Shown here: positions 1 to 8,073 of the stretch, one piece after another
Layout of the letters: every line of letters begins with the position of its first letter
Numbering within the stretch: position 1 is the first letter of the stretch
From: Saprospiraceae bacterium
GTDB taxonomy: Bacteria; Bacteroidota; Bacteroidia; Chitinophagales; Saprospiraceae
Reading direction: 5' to 3'
Length of the DNA stretch: 33,046 nucleotides
NCBI GenBank assembly: GCA_024762995.1
Contig: JANTGI010000022.1
Span: 1 to 33,046 of the forward strand
Position numbers and translations under genes: made by a program
The notes under the pieces: generated by a model
What the model saw: the letters and a program-made list of their open reading frames with translations, nothing else
Databases searched by the model: none
Told to the model about the DNA's origin: nothing

Positions 1-548
1 ACCGCCATACGCGGGCCATAAGTGTTGAATATCCGCACAATACGAGTTTCCAACCCATGAAAAGTGTGATAAGCCATGGTAATCGCTTCTTGGAAACGCT
101 TGGCTTCGTCATAGACTCCACGCGGGCCGATTGGGTTGACATTTCCCCAGTAATCTTCTGTTTGCGGATGTACCAAAGGATCTCCATATACTTCAGACGT
201 CGAAGCAATCATAAAACGTGCTCCTTTTGCTTTCGCCAAACCCAAAAGATTATGGGTGCCCAAAGAACCTACTTTCATAGTCTGAATAGGCATTTTCAAA
301 TATTCAATCGGACTGGCCGGAGACGCAAAATGCAAGATGTAATCCAACTTACCCGGAACATGTACAAATTTAGATACGTCATGAAAATAGAACTCAAAAT
401 GCTTTTCGGGCATCAAATGAGCAATATTATCCATGCTTCCGGTAATCAAATTATCCATACCGATGACATGATAACCTTCTTTCATAAAACGGTCGCTCAA
501 ATGCGAACCCAAAAATCCGGCTGCACCGGTAATAAGAACTCTTTTCAT
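1..548 (-). CDS. UDP-glucuronate decarboxylase (UDP-xylose synthase), N-terminal part, cut by window edge
   Basis: Minus-strand frame open from ATG at 548 to the left edge, so only the first 182 residues are seen. It is a short-chain dehydrogenase/epimerase-fold sugar-nucleotide enzyme that would convert UDP-glucuronate to UDP-xylose in the cytoplasm for polysaccharide synthesis. Visible: the NAD-binding loop [10 protein letters not shown] (residues 8-17), the [14 protein letters not shown] block (about 117-130), the NPIGPRG loop and the catalytic YxxxK pair Y146/K150 (YDEAK). The [12 protein letters not shown]...[11 protein letters not shown]...YDEAKR pattern is typical of the UXS branch rather than of generic epimerases, because that branch has Glu rather than Ser/Thr at the SEVYG position. 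The start is fixed by ATG directly before the beta-strand RVLITGA. A dTDP-glucose dehydratase is the main alternative, but the HPQ and NPIGPR motifs argue against it. Confidence 0.92.
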   Translation of the reverse strand, partial: MKRVLITGAAGFLGSHLSDRFMKEGYHVIGMDNLITGSMDNIAHLMPEKHFEFYFHDVSKFVHVPGKLDYILHFASPASPIEYLKMPIQTMKVGSLGTHNLLGLAKAKGARFMIASTSEVYGDPLVHPQTEDYWGNVNPIGPRGVYDEAKRFQEAITMAYHTFHGLETRIVRIFNTYGPRMA

Positions 549-911
549 TGTTGTAATTTTTTTATGAATTTAGCAGTGTATGGGGCAGTATATTTCATGG
601 AATTTTACGAAGGCATCACTTCAAAAGTTCTAACAAATTGACTTTCAGCAGCCAAACTCAAAAAATCCGGTGCAAAGGTAATGGTATTGACCAAAAGATG
701 CTTGCCTTTTTGGTTCCTAAAACTTATCGCTTGCCACCGAAAAACTCATCTCTTTTTTCTCCCGTCAAACAAACTCATTTTATACGTCTCCCTATTAAAA
801 GCTGCGCCCGATGGTTCCATTTATAGAGCAAGAATTAACACACTATTAGCGTCGATTTTTAGAAAAAAACGGAAAATACACTTATATTTGGGTATTTTTA
901 AATGAGTTACA
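549..911. other. Gene-free divergent intergenic region
   Basis: This AT-rich spacer lies between the divergent sugar-nucleotide enzyme (-) and the lipoprotein (+). The short open frames inside it have no recognisable family features and overlap each other, so I do not call them. The only element I can support is the putative promoter box near 883. Confidence 0.6.
883..890 (+). promoter_or_regulatory. Putative Bacteroidota -7 promoter box for the lipoprotein at 912
   Basis: TATATTTG matches the TAnnTTTG -7 consensus known for Bacteroidota housekeeping promoters. It ends 21 bases before the ATG at 912, which would give a very short leader. No clear -33 TTG box is visible at the usual spacing. 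Confidence 0.5.
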
Positions 912-1574
912 ATGAAAAAGCTACTTTTATTTTCCATATTAGTCATCCTTTTGTCTTCGGCTGCCTGTCGCAAAGAATGCCCCGCTGATGTCAAAATAGG
1001 AGAAAAACCCCTGTCGGAAAAAAGTCTTCGTTTTTTCCCGTACACAGGAAGTCCAAAGCTTTATTTTAAAGATCAATCCGGTCAAGAATTGGAGTTTAGG
1101 AGTCCGGAAGGAGTTCGCATGGAAGCGGACAAAATTTCGGTGTATAAAAAATGTACCGAAGTCAAATTTGATGGAAAATCATCTTATGAATATTTTGAAG
1201 GACAATCTAAATCTATCGCATTCTTTTCTGCGCCTACTGAGTTCTCGATAAATCTTGGGTTATTCACATCTATACTGCGCCCGGAGCAAGAACTATTTTA
1301 TGACAAGCTCGTCGTCAATGTCATGGGCACCGGCTCCATTGGTCGGGGGGAATTAGTCACCGACGTGCGCTTCACGGACAATTATCAGGAGTCGGAATTT
1401 AACATCACGGATTCCTTGACCTATATCGATTCGCTGACTCTAAATAATCACCTTTTTACGGAAGTCTATCAAACCAAGGACTTTGAAGGTCGCCAAGTCT
1501 ATTTCAACAAAGATCAAGGGGTCGTTGGATTTAAAACAACAGACAAGGTTTACGCTCTGGATAGAATTGAGTAA
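912..1574 (+). CDS. Hypothetical lipoprotein
   Basis: This is a 220-residue protein of unrecognised family. The N-terminus is a lipoprotein signal peptide: basic MKK, hydrophobic LLLFSILVILLSS, then the lipobox SAAC with Cys19 as the lipidated residue, so the mature protein should sit on an envelope membrane facing the periplasm or surface. The rest is polar and beta-rich in look, with no enzyme motif that I recognise. Two further cysteines occur early (CPADV at about 23 and the KKCTEV region), possibly a disulfide. It stands alone, with a putative TATATTTG promoter box just upstream and no close downstream partner. The ATG at 912 is chosen because it begins the signal peptide exactly. Confidence 0.8.
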   Translation: MKKLLLFSILVILLSSAACRKECPADVKIGEKPLSEKSLRFFPYTGSPKLYFKDQSGQELEFRSPEGVRMEADKISVYKKCTEVKFDGKSSYEYFEGQSKSIAFFSAPTEFSINLGLFTSILRPEQELFYDKLVVNVMGTGSIGRGELVTDVRFTDNYQESEFNITDSLTYIDSLTLNNHLFTEVYQTKDFEGRQVYFNKDQGVVGFKTTDKVYALDRIE

Positions 1575-1779
1575 TCGTTGACTTCACCCCTTCGACAATG
1601 GCATCCCTGCCCCAAAATATTTTCATAAATATCGCCCCCGGGTGTCAACGAAACGACGAATTCAGGCGTTATCTAAAGATAAGGATTCTTTTTCCTGCAT
1701 TTTTGGTTAGATATTGCTCAAATTTGTAGATATTTGTGTTCCTTTCGGAAATTTTCCATTTTTAATCAAAAAAACAACC

Positions 1780-3309
1780 ATGAAGCGTTTTTTTACAGTA
1801 TTTAGTATTCTTTTCATCACCACTCAGGTCTTTTCTCAAGCATTGACACGAGGTGTTTGTGGCAACATGCCTTCTGAAGCCGCAGAGAAAAAATTATTGG
1901 CCAGTAAAGCCTTATTTGAAAAACTGGACATCATACAAATCGAAGACCTAAAGTATGTTCCCATAAAATTTCACCTGATTGCGAAGACTGATGGGACAGG
2001 TCGTGTCAAAGAATATGATATTTTGAGACAATTATGCGTGCTTAATGAAGACTATTCCGATACAGAGTTCCGCTTCTACATTAAAGATGCTGACTTTAGC
2101 TACTACGATAGCGATTATATCTATGACTCTCCTCGAACTAGCCAGCTGGCAACCAATCAAATGCAGGCACTAAAAAATGCCAATAATAACGCCGTCAATG
2201 TATTTGTGGTTAATAACATTGGAGGTGGTGCAGGTGGTCTAGGTACGGTTCTTGGGTACTATTCCGGGGCTAAGGATTGGATCGTTATGATAAAAAAAGA
2301 ACCACAAGCCGGTAGCAACACACTATCCCACGAAATGGGACACTTCTTTAGCCTTTTACACACATTTAATGGTTGGGAAGGTGCTCCGTTTCAATCTTCT
2401 TCTGCAGGATGGCCAAAAGCGCCCTTTAATTCGCCGGGGGGACCTCAAACGGAAAACCAAGATGGGAGTAATTGTTCCGTTGCCGGAGACAAACTATGCG
2501 ACACTCCTCCGGACTATAATTTTGGGATTATATGGAATAACTGCAATTATACCGGCGGTGCGCAAGATTATAAAGGAGACTTAGTTGATCCTATGGAGAA
2601 TAACCAAATGTGTTATTTTAGCGGTTGCTATCCATATGTTTTTACTTCCGATCAAATCAATATGATGTATGGCGACTACGCTAAAACATCCAGAAATTAC
2701 ATCAAATCGTCTTACGTGCCTAATAACACACAAGTAACGACCCATGCCAATCTGGTTTCCCCTACAAATGGAGCCAATACAGGAGGCAACATCGGCGTCG
2801 TCCTTGATTGGGAAGATATACCTGATGCAGATCATTATTTGCTTGAAGTATCCAGATATCCTAACTTCTCTAAGCTCAACCAAAACTATATTGTAAGTGA
2901 GTCTCAAAAGGAATTACCGGAATTGACCCCCAATGTCAACTATTTTTGGAGAGTAACCCCATTTAATGACGGGGCTAGTTGTGTAGCCGGTTTAACTTCT
3001 TCAAAATGGAAATTTGCGACCAAACCGCTGGCCATTTCCAATATCGAAGAAATCAATGCTTGGGATGTAGTGCCTAATCCAACGACTCTCTCCCAGGTAA
3101 GATTTGCGATAGAAATTGCCAAACCACTAGACATTACCGCTCAAGTCGTAAATGTCAATGGACAGATTTTACAATCTAAAGAACTTACTGTCCATGCCGG
3201 CAATCAAGTTGTACAATTACCTGAAATTTCTTTACCAAACGGAACTTATTACCTCCGTCTTATTTCTGACAAAGGTATGGAAACACGTCGTGTTGTTATT
3301 CAAAAATAA
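1780..3309 (+). CDS. Secreted M43 (pappalysin/cytophagalysin-like) metalloprotease with T9SS type A sorting domain
   Basis: This 509-residue secreted zinc protease is predicted to be exported by Sec and then by T9SS. The signal peptide is residues 1-19 (MKRFFTVFSILFITTQVFS). The metzincin zinc site HEMGHFFSLLH has ligands H184, H188 and H194 and catalytic E185; a later DPMENNQM stretch may supply the Met-turn. The sequence around it (GLGTVLGYY, WIVMIKKE, multiple Cys) fits the M43 cytophagalysin family. A fibronectin-III-like module follows (about 325-420, with NYFWRVTPFNDG), then a type A sorting domain of about 80 residues from VVPNPTT to the end, with PNGTYYLRL and terminal RRVVIQK. The frame stays open upstream to 1714, but ATG 1780 begins the signal peptide and follows a typical A-rich leader (aaaaaacaacc). 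It is monocistronic and converges on trmN6. Confidence 0.9.
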   Translation: MKRFFTVFSILFITTQVFSQALTRGVCGNMPSEAAEKKLLASKALFEKLDIIQIEDLKYVPIKFHLIAKTDGTGRVKEYDILRQLCVLNEDYSDTEFRFYIKDADFSYYDSDYIYDSPRTSQLATNQMQALKNANNNAVNVFVVNNIGGGAGGLGTVLGYYSGAKDWIVMIKKEPQAGSNTLSHEMGHFFSLLHTFNGWEGAPFQSSSAGWPKAPFNSPGGPQTENQDGSNCSVAGDKLCDTPPDYNFGIIWNNCNYTGGAQDYKGDLVDPMENNQMCYFSGCYPYVFTSDQINMMYGDYAKTSRNYIKSSYVPNNTQVTTHANLVSPTNGANTGGNIGVVLDWEDIPDADHYLLEVSRYPNFSKLNQNYIVSESQKELPELTPNVNYFWRVTPFNDGASCVAGLTSSKWKFATKPLAISNIEEINAWDVVPNPTTLSQVRFAIEIAKPLDITAQVVNVNGQILQSKELTVHAGNQVVQLPEISLPNGTYYLRLISDKGMETRRVVIQK

Positions 3310-3318
3310 AGACCTTGT

Positions 3319-3358
3319 AGTAGATACAAGGCATGTTCAGACTTGCCTTGTATCTACT
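3319..3358. repeat. Palindromic intergenic repeat, copy 1 (bidirectional terminator-like hairpin)
   Basis: GTAGATACAAGGCA (3320-3333) and TGCCTTGTATCTAC (3344-3357) are perfect inverted arms around a 10-base loop, and A3319/T3358 extend the stem to 15 bp. It fills the 48-base gap between the convergent metalloprotease and trmN6 and overlaps the trmN6 stop by one base. Near-identical palindromes lie at 8782-8812 and 29993-30022, so this is a dispersed family. A role as bidirectional terminator is inferred from position; there is no long U-tract. Confidence 0.85.
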
Positions 3359-4074
3359 CAATGCTTCAAATAAAACGCACGTGTCAGCTTCTTATACGCT
3401 TCTGTATATTCGCGAGACGCTTCGCTTTGATAGATGATTATATCTGTCAAATCCACGCTCTCGCATTCGTGCAAACCAAATTCAATCAGCAACCGATTAA
3501 TGCCCTTATCTGCCCGTGGATAAATATTAGCCTGCCGACGCAAACAAAAGCCATAAATCTTAGCCATTTCTATAAATCGTAGCCCTTCAAGATAAGGCAA
3601 AACGACCGCAAACCGACCATCTTTCGACAAAAGCCTTCTTGCTGATCGCAGCAATTCATTATTGGGCAACTTCACCGTATGGCGCACGCTACTTCTGTTT
3701 TGATTTTCCGAAAGGGTGCCCCCTGTAAAAAAAGGTGGGTTACAAATAATAAAATCATATGGGGCTAGGCCGTTTTCAAATGTTTGGATAGGCGCATGAA
3801 AAGCCTCCAACCGATCACACCAGTCCGCTTGCGCAAAATTATCTCTAGCTTCCTTGTAAGCGTCCTTGTCAATTTCAACAGCATGTATAATGGCTGTTTC
3901 GTTACGTTGCGCCATCATCAAAGCAATTAAGCCGGTGCCGGTGCCTATGTCCAAAATTTTTTGGCTATCAGAGACCTCCACCCAAGAACCTAGCAAAACA
4001 CTATCCGTGTTTACTTTCATTGCGGATTTCTCTTGCCGCACATCGAATTTCTTAAACTTAAATACCGGCGTCAT
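3358..4074 (-). CDS. trmN6: tRNA1(Val) (adenine37-N6)-methyltransferase
   Basis: This 238-residue, SAM-dependent, Rossmann-fold methyltransferase (YfiC/TrmN6 family) is expected to make m6A at position 37 of tRNA1(Val). The N-terminus F-K-F-K-K-F, the MKVNTDSVLLGSWV block (19-32) and motif I LDIGTGTGLIALMMAQR (41-57) are family hallmarks. The catalytic NPPF tetrapeptide typical of N6-adenine methyltransferases is at 112-115. Length is normal for the family. ATG 4074 is the natural start because the conserved FKFKKF block begins five residues later. It is monocistronic: downstream is the palindromic repeat shared with the convergent metalloprotease, upstream is a long repeat-bearing spacer. 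Other NPPF methyltransferases are possible, but the MKVxTDSVLLG signature is specific. Confidence 0.9.
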   Translation of the reverse strand: MTPVFKFKKFDVRQEKSAMKVNTDSVLLGSWVEVSDSQKILDIGTGTGLIALMMAQRNETAIIHAVEIDKDAYKEARDNFAQADWCDRLEAFHAPIQTFENGLAPYDFIICNPPFFTGGTLSENQNRSSVRHTVKLPNNELLRSARRLLSKDGRFAVVLPYLEGLRFIEMAKIYGFCLRRQANIYPRADKGINRLLIEFGLHECESVDLTDIIIYQSEASREYTEAYKKLTRAFYLKH

Positions 4075-4153
4075 CTTATAGATTAAAGAATCATTTTAAA
4101 AGTGGGATTGGATTTTAAAAAACTACTGAACTAACAAAAAGTTTAAGCGATGA

Positions 4154-4199
4154 AGCGGGAATATGGTACAGCGGTGCAGCGGGTTTATGGTACAGCGGT
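4154..4199. repeat. 24-bp tandem repeat, two copies
   Basis: AGCGGGAATATGGTACAGCGGT (4154-4175) recurs 24 bases on at 4178-4199 with two substitutions (AA to TT at the fourth and fifth variable positions). Similar wording, in reverse complement, is seen at 30084-30121 in front of the giant adhesin's 3' end, which suggests a dispersed intergenic sequence type. Confidence 0.6.
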
Positions 4200-4230
4200 T
4201 TGTCATTAGGAGAAGTTTAGAAGTTTAGGA

Positions 4231-4417
4231 GCCTGCCTGCCTTCCGCTTCGCTTTAAGGCGTCAGGTAGGTTGAGAAGTTTACGGCACCAGATTGCTAAG
4301 CTCGTAGCCTGCCTACCGATTAGGTAGGCTTGCGGAGAGATTGGTAAGCTGGACTTGTAGGGAAAAGAATCTGCCTACCACTTCGCTTTTTAGGCGTCAG
4401 GCGGATTGAGAAGTTAA
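4231..4417. repeat. Duplicated intergenic element around CGCTTCGCTTT/GGCGTCAGG
   Basis: The 48-base stretch 4231-4278 and the stretch 4370-4417 share the order CTGCC, CTTCGCTTT, AGGCGTCAGG and TTGAGAAGTT, with scattered differences. Between them, 4311-4317 and 4323-4329 form a short hairpin of the same GCCTACC wording. These are likely degenerate copies of one dispersed element. No coding potential is evident. Confidence 0.5.
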
Positions 4418-4549
4418 AATCCAACAAAATCTTGGTTTCTCGTCGCTGCGGCAGCACTTCAAAAATCTTAAATCGTATATCGTAATTCTTAAATCCTTTC
4501 TCCACAAAGCCTAGAATGAGCGATGCCGCTGTATCAAAACTCAAATTAC

Positions 4550-5062
4550 TTACAAAAGCCCCAAAGGCAAATCCATCGTAATAACTCTTTTTTGCAGGTC
4601 AAAGTCCTGAATGTAGGCATCCACCCAAGGTATCATCACCTCCCGCCCTTGGTAATCCACCAAAATAATAGATTGGTGGGGCTGCTCATCATAATCAATA
4701 ATAGGCCCAATCAATCCTAACTGCTTATCAACGATTTGGAAGCCCAAAATAGCATCTAACTCTGTATCTTCTTCTTCCAAAAAATCTTCCGGTAGATCTT
4801 GTTTGCGCACAAAAATAGGCTTCTGTGCCACGGCATATGCAGCGTTGGGATTATCAAAATCTTCAAAAACCACCAGCAAATGCCCTCCCTGTTCCTGAAA
4901 AGATTTAAAAAAAAATGGAATGATATCGCCGCGTTGTTGCACAAAAAGCACCTGTTTGGGTGGCCGAAATCCGACATATTCATCCCACAAAAGTACTTTC
5001 ACGGCTCCTTTAAGACCGTAAGGTTTCCCAAGGCGACCAATCTGAATGTATTCCGGTTGCAT
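4550..5062 (-). CDS. rimM: Ribosome maturation factor RimM
   Basis: This 170-residue 16S rRNA maturation factor binds ribosomal protein S19 in the 30S head and helps assembly. The N-terminal RimM beta-barrel begins with EYIQIGRLGKPYGLKGAVKV (residues 4-23), the family's most conserved block. The C-terminal PRC-barrel half includes ELDAILGFQIVD and the conserved GREVMIPWVDAYI stretch just before the end. ATG 5062 is preferred: an 18-base longer version would need a TTG at 5080 and would overlap the upstream lipoprotein gene. It is the last gene of the mnmA-lipoprotein-rimM operon, starting 4 bases after the previous stop. In many bacteria rimM sits with rpsP and trmD; here it does not. Confidence 0.93.
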   Translation of the reverse strand: MQPEYIQIGRLGKPYGLKGAVKVLLWDEYVGFRPPKQVLFVQQRGDIIPFFFKSFQEQGGHLLVVFEDFDNPNAAYAVAQKPIFVRKQDLPEDFLEEEDTELDAILGFQIVDKQLGLIGPIIDYDEQPHQSIILVDYQGREVMIPWVDAYIQDFDLQKRVITMDLPLGLL

Positions 5063-5066
5063 AAGT

Positions 5067-5786
5067 CTAATTGTGGTCAATTAATACTTGGGAAAGAATC
5101 ACCCCTTTTTCAGCCTTATCTGCCCATGAGCCGGTACAGGTAATGCACTGGGTGTCTAATATTTGTTGACTTCTTTCAAGCAGTCCGATGCCTTTAGCGT
5201 ATTTAGCGGTGGATTGACGCCGTTCGATAGAAGTCTCAAAATGAGCTTCCTGCACGGTATAGACATCATCGTATTGTACCCCGTTGACTTCTACCGGGCC
5301 TTTCTCAGTTACTTGATACTTCCATTCCTTAAAAAAGGCGACCTGCTCATTACCTACTTTCACCTTGGTACGATCATCAAAAAAAGCATTACCATCCCAA
5401 GAAGTCTCTAATTGAACCGGAAAGGTCAATTTAATAAATGTCAAATTTTCTTCGGTTTGGAGCACTCTGTTTTTTTCGCGCACAATCCACCAAACGGTAT
5501 TAGGCTGCCAGTTTTCGGTGGGATTTTGACGCCATTCTCTTAGCACTCTATATTTTTCACCCGACTCGTCGGTTAATCTTTCGACAATAGTCTCCCGAAT
5601 TTGGCTAGAAACCGTATCTGGTGAACCACTCACATTAAAAATAATGGAATCTACCGCATAGGTTCGGTATTGTCCGACCGTTACCGGAAAATATTCATAA
5701 CCCATATCTGTCTGATAATCATCTGTTTCTTTTTTGGCGCAAGCAACTAGTAAAACAGGAAAAAGTAACCAAAGAATTATCTTCAT
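5067..5786 (-). CDS. Hypothetical lipoprotein between mnmA and rimM
   Basis: This 239-residue lipoprotein has signal peptide MKIILWLLFPVLLVAC, with Cys16 as the lipidation site. The mature start (YQTDMGYEYFPVTVGQYRTYAVDSI) is a pattern I recognise from Bacteroidota envelope lipoproteins whose N-terminus reads yfPl-vG-yrtY-vDsi; no function is known to me. The remainder alternates strand-like segments, and a CITC pair lies near the C-terminus (about 214-217), possibly redox or disulfide. It starts 25 bases after mnmA ends and is followed 4 bases later by the rimM start, so it is clearly cotranscribed with two RNA-maturation genes although it acts in the envelope. ATG 5784-5786 begins the signal peptide. 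Confidence 0.85.
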   Translation of the reverse strand: MKIILWLLFPVLLVACAKKETDDYQTDMGYEYFPVTVGQYRTYAVDSIIFNVSGSPDTVSSQIRETIVERLTDESGEKYRVLREWRQNPTENWQPNTVWWIVREKNRVLQTEENLTFIKLTFPVQLETSWDGNAFFDDRTKVKVGNEQVAFFKEWKYQVTEKGPVEVNGVQYDDVYTVQEAHFETSIERRQSTAKYAKGIGLLERSQQILDTQCITCTGSWADKAEKGVILSQVLIDHN

Positions 5787-5811
5787 TATTAGGAATAATT
5801 TGTAGTGAATA

Positions 5812-6918
5812 TTAGGAAAAATTTGGTCGATGCCTAGAAATCAAACCACCACCAATGACATCATCCCCCTCATAAAAAACAGCGGATTGCCCCGGCGCCA
5901 CACCTTTGACATTCGCCAAAAACTCCACATCTATTTGGTCTCCAAAATTAGACAACAAACTCATCGTGCCGGCATCATGATAACGAATCATCGTCTTCAC
6001 TTCCATCCCATCAGTTATTGATGCATACTTTTGCATGTTTATGTCATAGACACGCATCCCATTACGTATCAAATCGGCTTCGTAACCTATCACTACTGTA
6101 TTCGTATCCGGCTGAATATCAACAACATAAGCCGGGACACCCAAAGCAATTCCTAACCCTTTGCGCTGGCCAATGGTAAAAAACGGATAACCGGCATGTG
6201 TCCCCAATACCTTACCGTTGGTATCCACAAAAGTCCCCCCGGCCACGCGTTCTTCCAATCCCGGCACATTCCGCTTCAAGAAGCCCCGATAATCATTATC
6301 CGGCACAAAACAAATCTCATAACTCTCCCCTTTTTTGGATAATTCTGTATAGCCCCGATCATACGCTATCTTCCGGACTTCTGTCTTTGTCAAATCCGCC
6401 AGCGGAAAGATGGTGCGCGCCAACAATTCCTGGGTCAAGCCCCACAAAACATAACTTTGATCCTTAAAGCGATCCTTGGGGCGAGTAATAAAATACCGCC
6501 CGTCTTTCTGCTTTATTTTGGCATAGTGTCCGGTAGCGATATAGTCACAGTTCATGGCATCCGCCCGTTTTAACAGGGCTTCCCATTTGATATGAGTATT
6601 GCACAAAACACACGGATTGGGGGTACGACCGGCCAAATACTCACTCTTAAAATTGTCAATGACATAGTTTCCAAAATCCTCCCGAATATCTATTACAAAA
6701 TGGGGAAAAGACAAATTCACTGCCAAGCCACGTGCATCATTGATGGAATCCAAACTACAACAACCGGTCTCCTTGGAAGTTCCTCCCGAATTGGCATAAT
6801 CCCAAGTTTTCATGGTAATCCCCACAATCTCATAGCCTTGCTCCTCTAGCAGCAATGCGGTGACTGTACTGTCAATTCCGCCACTCATGGCGACTAAAAC
6901 TCTTCCTTTTTTCTTCAA
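5812..6918 (-). CDS. mnmA: tRNA-specific 2-thiouridylase MnmA
   Basis: This 368-residue cytoplasmic enzyme makes 2-thiouridine at wobble position 34 of tRNA Lys, Glu and Gln, using ATP and persulfide sulfur. The N-terminal PP-loop ATP-binding motif SGGIDS is at 12-17. Catalytic cysteines are C106 (PCVLCN, nucleophile) and C203 (YEICFVPD, persulfide carrier), both in family context. The central and C-terminal barrels carry FTIGQRKGLG and APGQSAVFY, as expected, and length is normal. The start is a TTG at 6918: no in-frame ATG exists before the PP-loop, an upstream TAA lies at 6928-6930, and beginning at Met11 would delete the first beta-strand. First gene of an operon with the lipoprotein (25-base gap) and rimM. 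Confidence 0.95.
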   Translation of the reverse strand: MKKKGRVLVAMSGGIDSTVTALLLEEQGYEIVGITMKTWDYANSGGTSKETGCCSLDSINDARGLAVNLSFPHFVIDIREDFGNYVIDNFKSEYLAGRTPNPCVLCNTHIKWEALLKRADAMNCDYIATGHYAKIKQKDGRYFITRPKDRFKDQSYVLWGLTQELLARTIFPLADLTKTEVRKIAYDRGYTELSKKGESYEICFVPDNDYRGFLKRNVPGLEERVAGGTFVDTNGKVLGTHAGYPFFTIGQRKGLGIALGVPAYVVDIQPDTNTVVIGYEADLIRNGMRVYDINMQKYASITDGMEVKTMIRYHDAGTMSLLSNFGDQIDVEFLANVKGVAPGQSAVFYEGDDVIGGGLISRHRPNFS

Positions 6919-7106
6919 TGCAATTTTTTATGTAACAACTTAGTTGCCCCGATTTTTAGACAAAAAATAACGGGTTTCTAACTGTTAGACAATTATCCCT
7001 AGACAAGGTTCGCAGGGCACCGCTCAACGAGGACAAAAAACGAACCATTCGACTGCTCTACGCACTCTTTCCACCGGTTTTTCGGCACGCCGTAGCCCAC
7101 AGCTCT

Positions 7107-8072
7107 TTAAAACAATTCATCATAAATATTTCCATCTTCTTCCCTCGGCAATTTTTCTTGAACACGTTCCGGCTTTTTGTTCAAATCCAAGGGAGTATCT
7201 TTCAGTAAGGCGCTTTCAAAATTATCTAATAGCTCCAAACCTTCCGTTTCAAACTCCGCATTCTGAAGGTCCATCGTATCCATAAAATTCTTAGACAAGT
7301 CCATAAAACGCTCCATCTCGCCGGTTTTTTGGGAGACATCATCCAAAATTGCCTGCATAGAACGGTCAAACAATTCTTTTTTACTGGAGCCGGAAATCAC
7401 ATTCTTTGCGCCCTCCATCGCACGTCGTGAAGCTCGAATGGCTTTATATTCCGCTTCTTTAATGGCAACTTGATCTTGTGTGTCTTCGTGCAAAACCTCC
7501 GAATGCTCATACATCCTGGTCAGAATCTTGTACAAATGCTTCATTTGCTTCTCAAGCACACCATACTTGGCATTAGACTCCTTCAGGCGACCGGCCTTTC
7601 GAGAAGCAATAATTAGGGATTTTTTATCCCCGTTTGCACGGGCTTTTTCCGCAAGGAGTAGATTCTTATTGATCTCAGCGGTGTTTTTGTCAATGATTTC
7701 GTTTAGGCTTCTCATTTCCCCTCTTAGCTTTCCGATCTGACCGCTTAATTCATTGATATTTTCCGCAAGGTCATCCAAGTAACCACGCAAAATTGAAATA
7801 GGATCCATTTTGACAAAAATCCCGGTAATGTACCGCATCACAGACATGTAGGCATTACTCACCAGACTACGTGCCCGACTGTCCAAAGCCATATAAAACA
7901 CCAAGCCCACCAGACCCGCCAACAGGGCCAAATACAAAGTACTCTGCAAAATAACCACTAACGGCGGCAAGACTTTCAAGGCCAAAAAGCCCAAACCGGC
8001 CACTAATCCGGCCAAAAAAATAGCCCCCGTCACCCCTTCCGGCTTCTTCCAAAATTCTTTATTCTTTGCCAT
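7107..8072 (-). CDS. Membrane-anchored coiled-coil protein, PspA/ESCRT-III-like appearance
   Basis: This 321-residue protein is of unrecognised family. Two hydrophobic helices at about 14-34 and 37-57 (GAIFLAGLVAGLGFLALKVL; LYLALLAGLVGLVFYMAL) form an N-terminal hairpin anchor, followed by a long cytoplasmic helical region. From about 92 it reads DPISILRGYLDDLAENINEL, then heptad-like helices, then AEKARANGDKKSLIIASRKA (about 133-152). That last block resembles the kAl..G.edLA segment of PspA/IM30 proteins, which belong to the ESCRT-III superfamily; this resemblance is by eye only. The C-terminus is acidic with no enzyme motif. It starts 1 base after the stop of the 8074-8637 gene, so the two are translationally coupled and probably work together at the inner membrane. 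Confidence 0.8.
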   Translation of the reverse strand: MAKNKEFWKKPEGVTGAIFLAGLVAGLGFLALKVLPPLVVILQSTLYLALLAGLVGLVFYMALDSRARSLVSNAYMSVMRYITGIFVKMDPISILRGYLDDLAENINELSGQIGKLRGEMRSLNEIIDKNTAEINKNLLLAEKARANGDKKSLIIASRKAGRLKESNAKYGVLEKQMKHLYKILTRMYEHSEVLHEDTQDQVAIKEAEYKAIRASRRAMEGAKNVISGSSKKELFDRSMQAILDDVSQKTGEMERFMDLSKNFMDTMDLQNAEFETEGLELLDNFESALLKDTPLDLNKKPERVQEKLPREEDGNIYDELF

Positions 8073-8073
8073 A

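Larger units (their letters stand above)
4075..4549. other. Gene-free, repeat-rich intergenic region
   Basis: No credible gene lies in these 475 bases. The stretch holds a 24-bp tandem repeat (4154-4199), two copies of an element with CGCTTCGCTTT and GGCGTCAGG (4231-4278 and 4370-4417), and a small hairpin GCCTACC/GGTAGGC (4311-4329). The composition looks like an accumulation of degenerate intergenic repeats rather than a decayed gene. Confidence 0.65.

Noticed and set aside
57-641. Plus-strand open frame of 194 codons at the left end
   Set aside because: It is the antisense shadow of the UDP-glucuronate decarboxylase gene, which has clear conserved motifs on the minus strand.
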